Shown piece by piece: positions 32,027-36,219 of a DNA stretch of 36,219 bases; within the stretch, counting starts at the first letter, position 1; every line of letters starts with the position of its first letter. Source of the stretch: a virus. A model generated the notes under the pieces. It ran no database searches. It was not told where the DNA came from and was given only the letters and a program-made list of their open reading frames with translations. A program made the translations under genes and the position numbers. The stretch lies in the IMG/VR virus record IMGVR_UViG_3300031539_000139, positions 1 to 36,219 of that record, one strand, 5' to 3'.

Positions 32027-32075
32027 CGTTTTCCATGTCTTCTGCACCCATTGGTCATCTAACCAGAAGAAGGCA

Positions 32076-32432
32076 TCAGTTAATCCTTGCTGTCACTTTG
32101 AATGATCCCTCGGCGATGACCCAAGAAGGCATATCTGGTGACACGGTATCGGTGATACGTACATCATATTTGTAGCTCCCGATCGGAATATCGAAGAGCG
32201 CAAAATCAATCGGCATCAACCCTCCTGCGATCCCTGTCCCTGGATAGGTCGCTTGCGATCCAATGAGCAGGGAGTCCTTATCGCTCCCCACCGAAAAGAG
32301 CGCTGCCCACCCGATTATGGCCGCATCGGTCCCATCCGGATTTGTCAGATGAAAGGCCAAGTCGAGTGAGTCATCTTCCTTGCGAGTTATATTGCAAAGT
32401 AAAACGGTGCCAATGGTTTTGATTCCTGCCAT
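32076..32432 (-). CDS. Small structural protein, beta-sandwich type
   Basis: A 118-residue protein; the start at 32432 follows GGAGG by nine bases. The layout (RKEDDSLDLAFHLTNPDGTD, then GSYKYDVRITD and VIAEGSFKVTARIN) resembles the N-terminal domain of baseplate upper proteins (BppU) and similar phage beta-sandwich domains, in which a dimer binds the virion. It belongs to the island of fibre-like genes before the connectors. It may anchor another fibre. The family call is weak. Confidence 0.55.
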   Translation of the reverse strand: MAGIKTIGTVLLCNITRKEDDSLDLAFHLTNPDGTDAAIIGWAALFSVGSDKDSLLIGSQATYPGTGIAGGLMPIDFALFDIPIGSYKYDVRITDTVSPDMPSWVIAEGSFKVTARIN

Positions 32433-32437
32433 GTTTG

Positions 32438-32836
32438 TCAACCTCCAACTTCTATTGGTGCCTCCAGCTCCACCTCAATGATCAAAAAAAAGTTTAATGG
32501 GAGATTTTGCCCCACTAAGGCAATATTAATCATCGAGATTCCATCAGATGTAAAGATGTAAGCTGCTTGCCCTGCAAGAACGATATCAACTGTAGAGGAT
32601 CCATCAGATGTAAAGATGGAAACTGCTTGCCCTGCAAGAACGATATCAACTGTAGAGGATCCATCAGATGTAAAGATGGAAACTGCTTGCCCTGCTATAG
32701 ACAGGCTTATGTTACTCGCACCGACTCCTGCGACTATTGGGGCTCCAGCCACCAAAAGTCCCGATGGTAGCAGATACGTCTTGCCGTCTTTAGGATCTTG
32801 CAGGCTTTCGCCTGTCCACAGGAGAAAGCTTGCCAT
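32438..32836 (-). CDS. Mosaic structural protein with shared N-terminal peptide and tandem repeats
   Basis: A 132-residue protein. The first 34 residues (MASFLLWTGESLQDPKDGKT...) are nearly identical to an internal stretch of the lectin-like protein at 17066..18193. The middle has tandem 20-residue repeats (GQAVSIFTSDGSSTVDIVLA) from nearly exact 60-base DNA repeats. The end is hydrophobic and acidic (LPLNFFLIIEVELEAPIEVGG). I chose the start at 32836 because the ATG shares one base with the TAA of the previous gene (TAATG), and the shared segment begins right after it. It looks recently assembled by recombination. The role is unknown, but the repeats suggest a fibre or surface spacer. Confidence 0.65.
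   Translation of the reverse strand: MASFLLWTGESLQDPKDGKTYLLPSGLLVAGAPIVAGVGASNISLSIAGQAVSIFTSDGSSTVDIVLAGQAVSIFTSDGSSTVDIVLAGQAAYIFTSDGISMINIALVGQNLPLNFFLIIEVELEAPIEVGG
32541..32695. repeat. Tandem 60-base repeat, about 2.6 copies
   Basis: Units begin at 32541, 32601 and 32661. The first two differ at 2 of 60 positions, and the partial third is identical to the second over its 35 bases. The period is a multiple of three and the frame is kept, giving 20-residue protein repeats. More degenerate traces continue on either side. Confidence 0.95.
32735..32833. repeat. 99-base dispersed repeat, copy B
   Basis: Matches 17363-17461 at 97 of 99 positions in the same orientation. On the coding strand it starts immediately after the ATG of the gene at 32438..32836 and ends after the codons for AGAPI. 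Confidence 0.95.
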
Positions 32837-34203
32837 TACGCTACTACGACTTTCCCATCGATATAAAAATCTCTGGATGCTGCAATCGACGCCACACCAA
32901 TCCCGACTCGTGCTCTTCCTAATCCAGCAGTGCCAACTGTCAGTCCCGTGACATGGAGTTTTTGCATAAAGGTCAATGTGTCCCCATTCCATGTGGAACT
33001 GGTATCATCGGTTTGGGCCGTACCAGTCACTTCCCTATTAGGTTTATCAGTGGCGAACAACCATTCTCCGCTCGTTGCATCATCTTTATATTCCACTTCA
33101 ATCCATACTTCGTCGTCGTTAAAATCGGCCGTGGTATTCCCGCAAAACATTGCCACTTCAAATGTCCCTGTTGCCGAAAAGACGAACGATACCCATGGTG
33201 TAAAAAATGGAGCATCCAAAGAACAATGCGTTGTGGTTTGAATACCGAGTGTTGCTCCACCCCATGACACCGCTGTTCCCTCAATTTCACGACCTCCGGT
33301 GCGAGTGACCGATTCCGTCATATCTAATCGCCCAAATTTGTTCTCCAAATACTGTTGCGTTGGTTGATTCCCAGGTCCAACATTGACCATACTGAATTGT
33401 CCACCTCGCCAAGCAGTGCTTGTACCTTTTAGTGTATGTGTCGCTGCTGTTTTACTATGAGAAAGAAACATTGGGCCTGTGGAACTATTGCTGTCAATAA
33501 TATTAGGCGTTGCGGCATTCGTGAAACCTGAAAAATCCGCTCCGCTGATAGCGAGAGAGACCATGAGGTTATTTAATCCAATCAAATCTCCCGCGCGAAA
33601 CCCCGGATTGATAAAGTCAAGACCGTTAATTAACACGCTCCCTGGATTTACCATCATAAGGCCAGTCCTGGTCGTTGACCCATCTAACGTCAGGTCAATG
33701 GTGAGGCGGTCATGATAGTGGTATGCGGAGGTTGATCCCAGAGTTAGAGTGCCATTAGGCCCGAACCCAAGAGTCGTCTCACTGGTGGTCGAATAAAAAT
33801 CCGTTTGCGCACTATATGTCATGACACCACCACTACGAAGGCTCACCCCATACATGGCCCAAATACCAGCAATAGTAAACGTGTAAACATTTGCCCCGGC
33901 ATTTGAGGTATCCATTTGCACGAGTGATGTTGCCTTTTGAAACGCAAAGCTCGACAATCCGCCAGCCACTGATCCAGTGCCCTGCGTACAGGATATCAAA
34001 ATCATTGGTCCTGTCGTTGTCGGTCCTTGTAGCGTGTAATTGGCGGAATATGTATTTTGATCAACATGATCATGCCCGAAAATGACAATATCCCCAGCGA
34101 CTTCCGCTTCCGCTGCCGCGAATGACACATACGACGTATAGGCCGTAGCCCAGGTGAGACCATCTGTGTTATTACCGCCGTCATCAACAATCCGAATAGC
34201 CAT
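32836..34203 (-). CDS. Beta-helix-like fibre or surface protein
   Basis: A 455-residue protein whose start (MAIRIVDDGGNNTDGLTWAT, then AEVAGDIVIFGHDHVDQNTY) is of the kind that opens right-handed beta-helix proteins of phage fibres. Short repeating strand-turn units follow, rich in Gly, Thr, Ser and Asn (SVLINGLDFINPGF, NNLMVSLAISGADFSGFTN). The C-terminal 170 residues (TFEVAMFCGNTTADF, VWIEVEYKDDA, ARVGIGVASIA, DFYIDGKVVVA) form a separate beta domain. It has no signal peptide and lies among structural genes, so it is probably a virion surface or head-fibre protein. Enzymatic activity on glycans cannot be judged. Confidence 0.65.
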   Translation of the reverse strand: MAIRIVDDGGNNTDGLTWATAYTSYVSFAAAEAEVAGDIVIFGHDHVDQNTYSANYTLQGPTTTGPMILISCTQGTGSVAGGLSSFAFQKATSLVQMDTSNAGANVYTFTIAGIWAMYGVSLRSGGVMTYSAQTDFYSTTSETTLGFGPNGTLTLGSTSAYHYHDRLTIDLTLDGSTTRTGLMMVNPGSVLINGLDFINPGFRAGDLIGLNNLMVSLAISGADFSGFTNAATPNIIDSNSSTGPMFLSHSKTAATHTLKGTSTAWRGGQFSMVNVGPGNQPTQQYLENKFGRLDMTESVTRTGGREIEGTAVSWGGATLGIQTTTHCSLDAPFFTPWVSFVFSATGTFEVAMFCGNTTADFNDDEVWIEVEYKDDATSGEWLFATDKPNREVTGTAQTDDTSSTWNGDTLTFMQKLHVTGLTVGTAGLGRARVGIGVASIAASRDFYIDGKVVVA

Positions 34204-34680
34204 TTATTGACCCTCCGCCGCTTGTAAGGCGAGATAATTATCATGAGCTGGAATCAAAACGTTTGTGGCAAAAGTATTCAGTTCTGCCACGGTCACCCCA
34301 AATGCGGTTGCAAGTTGTTGTGCCGTGAAATCACCCGCTTGAAATCGTGAATAAATTTTAAAAGCGATGCGCCAGGCTTCCTCTTTCGTAGCATCCTTAA
34401 AGGCCGCTCGGATAGCTGCAGCATATTGAGCTTTGGTCGCATGTACTATAGTAATGGGAACATCATTATCTTGCAGCCACTCATCCACTTCTCGCTCGCC
34501 CAGTTGAGTTTCCATCCTTTGCCGAATGGCTTCCTTCACTGTTTCAGGGTCGTACGCATTGTCAAACGTGATGACCGGTCCAAAGATATGTTCGTTGGCC
34601 ACATGGTCAATGGCAGTAAACAAAATCCGCCGGTGGCCTGGCTTTTGAAAGATTTGATAACTAATAGAAGTGAGTGCCAT
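34204..34680 (-). CDS. Structural-region hypothetical protein, 158 residues
   Basis: The start at 34680 follows AGAAGGA by five bases. The N-terminal 60 residues look beta-structured (ISYQIFQKPGHRRILFTAID); the rest is mostly helical and alanine-rich (VKEAIRQRMETQLGEREVDE, KAQYAAAIRAAFKDATKEEA, HDNYLALQAAEGQ). No family is recognised. It lies between two fibre-like genes in the late operon, so it is probably a virion protein or a chaperone for a fibre. Confidence 0.6.
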   Translation of the reverse strand: MALTSISYQIFQKPGHRRILFTAIDHVANEHIFGPVITFDNAYDPETVKEAIRQRMETQLGEREVDEWLQDNDVPITIVHATKAQYAAAIRAAFKDATKEEAWRIAFKIYSRFQAGDFTAQQLATAFGVTVAELNTFATNVLIPAHDNYLALQAAEGQ

Positions 34681-34697
34681 ATTTTTCCTTCTCAACT

Positions 34698-35144
34698 TTA
34701 GTCAAATGTAATGGTCGAAGTATTCTTGACGCGTGGAATCACACCTGTTGCCGTGGTGATATTGGGTGTCAATGTCCCACTCGCTAACAGTTTTCCTGCC
34801 CCACTTGCCGTGTTGACAATACCGAAATGTGTGATGGCTGCTCCTGGGGTGACACCGACCTCAGCGAAATCCACGTCATCGGTGGGAGTCACCACTGCCC
34901 CTATCACGGTAAATCCACCCGCGCCTGACGCGCGAGCAAGAGGTACACGCAGATAGTTCGTGTACGCCGTTTCATTCGTCACGGCGGTACCGGCTTCCCC
35001 TGGATCAGCAGTATGCAGCGACACCCAGAACGTCCCTGCGACGGTTGAGCCTCGCACGCCTGTAACATCTCCAATGTTCGCGATATCTGTGTTGTTAAAA
35101 AGCAAAAGTGCTAAATCATTTTCGAATGTATTTGATGCTGACAT
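34698..35144 (-). CDS. Phage tail-fibre-family small structural protein
   Basis: A 148-residue protein with the recognisable layout of a small phage 'tail fibre' family: SNTFENDLALLLFNNTDIAN, FWVSLHTADPGEAGTAVTNE, YTNYLRVPLARA, then VDFAEVGVTPGAAITHFGIV and GKLLASGTLTPN. The LHTADPGEAG and ITHFGI blocks are the best conserved in the family. GAGGAAG precedes the ATG. Despite the family name, the gene lies upstream of the connector genes here, so its place on the virion is uncertain and could be head or neck. Confidence 0.8.
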   Translation of the reverse strand: MSASNTFENDLALLLFNNTDIANIGDVTGVRGSTVAGTFWVSLHTADPGEAGTAVTNETAYTNYLRVPLARASGAGGFTVIGAVVTPTDDVDFAEVGVTPGAAITHFGIVNTASGAGKLLASGTLTPNITTATGVIPRVKNTSTITFD

Positions 35145-35158
35145 GATAGTTCTTCCTC

Positions 35159-35383
35159 CTAGCTAGATGAGTTGAGTGAGTTAATTCCCGCAAAGACTTT
35201 GAGTGGGGCAATAAAAACAAACCCATTGGTGCCCACTTGAGACAGAGCCGGAACCACAGTAGCGATGGCCGACACCAAAGCGTTCGCGAAGCCCCCATTC
35301 TTGGCGTCGGCGCATGCGCCGCCGAAATTCCCGTTGATGCTGACCGCATTCGACACTCGGCGTCCACAGTGAAAAATCCTCAT
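35159..35383 (-). CDS. Truncated tandem paralogue of the upstream structural protein
   Basis: A 74-residue protein that aligns over its whole length with the last 75 residues of the gene just upstream (35386..36015): ADAKNGGFANALV against ADAENGSFAEAVV, and GFVFIAPLKVF against NFEVIAPLLIF. The sequences have diverged, so the duplication is not recent, but the frame is intact and AGGAG lies twelve bases before its ATG. It might serve as an extra copy of a C-terminal assembly domain or be a decaying duplicate. Confidence 0.65.
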   Translation of the reverse strand: MRIFHCGRRVSNAVSINGNFGGACADAKNGGFANALVSAIATVVPALSQVGTNGFVFIAPLKVFAGINSLNSSS

Positions 35384-35385
35384 GG

Positions 35386-36015
35386 CTACGAAAAACTCCT
35401 AGGCATTTGATTGTTAAAAATTAACAGTGGAGCGATCACCTCAAAATTGCTTGGTGCAATCCTTGAGGCCACTGGGACATCAGCCATGACGGTTCCCACC
35501 ACAGCTTCGGCAAACGAGCCATTCTCCGCATCAGCCCAATCTCCTGGTCCGAAGTCATTATCCACGGCAACCCCATCGGCCCTTCGGATGCCAAAGTCCC
35601 ACAGTCTCACCCTTCCTGAGCCTGGGACAATGGCAAAGGTCAATTGAAAAATTCTATCAGTCGGCAATGCGGCCCCAAGATTCCAGACCGCTGATGCTCG
35701 TTCATTGGCGACCACTCCATTCCCGGCGACGATGCCAATCATGTTCGGCTCAACCCAGGCAGCGGCCCCTCTTGTGGAAGAACCGAATTCGAAGATCAGA
35801 CCTTGACTCACACCAGCCTGAATTCTGATGCGGGTTTGAAACATGATGGGAAGGGAACGATCAGGAAACATACTGGCTGTCACAAGAGGCGTGACGCCGA
35901 TACCGGCAGACCCATGAATCAAGTGCGTGATGAAATTTTGAGAATATCCCGCACGGTCTTTCCGCCACTTCTCTCGACGAAGGGATGTTGAGATATTTTG
36001 TTGCGTGGTCGGCAT
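35386..36015 (-). CDS. Structural protein of the late operon, possibly surface exposed
   Basis: A 209-residue protein starting MPTTQQNISTSLRREKWRKD at 36015 after AAAGG. A basic N-terminal helix is followed by a beta-rich domain with jelly-roll features (SLPIMFQTRIRIQAGVSQGL, RIFQLTFAIVPGSGRVRLWD) and a C-terminal segment that is duplicated as the next gene. No Cys are present. No family is recognised. The position at the start of the visible fibre island suggests a virion protein. Confidence 0.65.
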   Translation of the reverse strand: MPTTQQNISTSLRREKWRKDRAGYSQNFITHLIHGSAGIGVTPLVTASMFPDRSLPIMFQTRIRIQAGVSQGLIFEFGSSTRGAAAWVEPNMIGIVAGNGVVANERASAVWNLGAALPTDRIFQLTFAIVPGSGRVRLWDFGIRRADGVAVDNDFGPGDWADAENGSFAEAVVGTVMADVPVASRIAPSNFEVIAPLLIFNNQMPRSFS

Positions 36016-36034
36016 GGGTTTGCCTTTCTTTTTT

Positions 36035-36219
36035 TTATGCGCTTTGAGGCTTATGCAATGGAACGACAACGGGTCGCTTTTGTCCAAATCCTCCTGTGCG
36101 TTTGTGGGCTTGATCCAATTGCGAATCAGGAGAAAGTTGCTTCACCATCTGTGCAAGATTGGTCCCGCCTTTCAAAAATTCCCGAACATTCGTGACAGCC
36201 TGCATCTTGCGTTCTTGCG
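36035..36219 (-). CDS. Partial gene, C-terminal end only
   Basis: The last 60 codons of a leftward gene enter from the right edge and end at TAA 36037..36035: QERKMQAVTNVREFLKGGTN, then AQMVKQLSPDSQLDQA and VVVPLHKPQSA. The frame is open to the edge. It is helical and then Pro/Gly-rich. No family can be assigned from the fragment; its place just before the structural block suggests a head-region protein. Confidence 0.6.
   Translation of the reverse strand, partial: QERKMQAVTNVREFLKGGTNLAQMVKQLSPDSQLDQAHKRTGGFGQKRPVVVPLHKPQSA

Noticed and set aside
32541-32695. CRISPR array
   Set aside because: The repeats are contiguous with no unique spacers, keep an open reading frame, and no cas genes are nearby.
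17363-32833. Diversity-generating retroelement (template and variable repeat) for the 99-base pair
   Set aside because: The two differences are one transition in each direction, not clustered at adenines of one copy, and no reverse transcriptase gene is visible in the window.

Overview
The window is part of the genome of a long-tailed double-stranded DNA phage (siphovirus type), free or integrated. The late genes on the minus strand (36.2 kb down to 11.6 kb) follow a siphovirus order: head-tail connectors, tail terminator, tail tube, tail assembly chaperones with a frameshift site, tape measure, and then the distal tail set known from gene transfer agents and related phages (DUF2460, DUF2163, NlpC/P60, large hub protein). 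A lysis region follows. A lipoprotein signal and exported proteins point to a Gram-negative host, but nothing identifies the host genus. Terminase, portal, major capsid, integrase and DNA polymerase genes are not in the window.

Layout by transcription unit. (1) Minus strand, about 8.9 kb to 1: a leftward early operon that starts at a promoter near 8.95 kb. It holds several small phage proteins, a Cro/CI-type regulator with its own promoter near 7.33 kb, a conserved protein of recombinase-like context, a frameshifted HNH endonuclease gene, an SbcD/SbcC (Mre11/Rad50, T4 gp47/gp46-like) nuclease pair, a DUF3846 protein and small basic or membrane proteins. Most junctions overlap by 1 or 4 bases, so translation is probably coupled. 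(2) A divergent control region at 8.88-9.28 kb, with opposed promoters and TTTACA/TGTAAA inverted sites. (3) Plus strand, 9.28-11.66 kb: a rightward operon of small proteins and one DUF932 protein. (4) Minus strand, 36.2-11.65 kb: the late operon. It meets the rightward operon tail to tail with a 13-base overlap of coding sequence.

Inside the late operon, 36.2-32.1 kb is an island of fibre-like or surface proteins upstream of the connectors. 31.9-22 kb is the connector, tube, chaperone, tape measure and distal tail module. 21.9-15.0 kb is the tail hub. The hub is unusual: its N-terminal half (with a beta-propeller-like insertion) and its C-terminal part are separate genes, with three tandem lectin-like paralogues between them. 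15.0-11.65 kb holds a fibre-like protein, an exported fibronectin-III-like protein, holin- and spanin-like membrane proteins, an M15-type endolysin, an exported ricin-B-type lectin and a lipoprotein.

The most notable features are the split hub with its lectin cassette, a 99-base segment shared at 97 of 99 positions by two structural genes 15 kb apart, a clear A AAA AAC frameshift site in the chaperone gene, extra surface-type domains inserted into several core tail and connector proteins, a truncated tandem duplicate of a structural protein, and an exported lectin/FN3 pair around the lysis genes. Function calls rest on motif recognition by eye; no database search was run.
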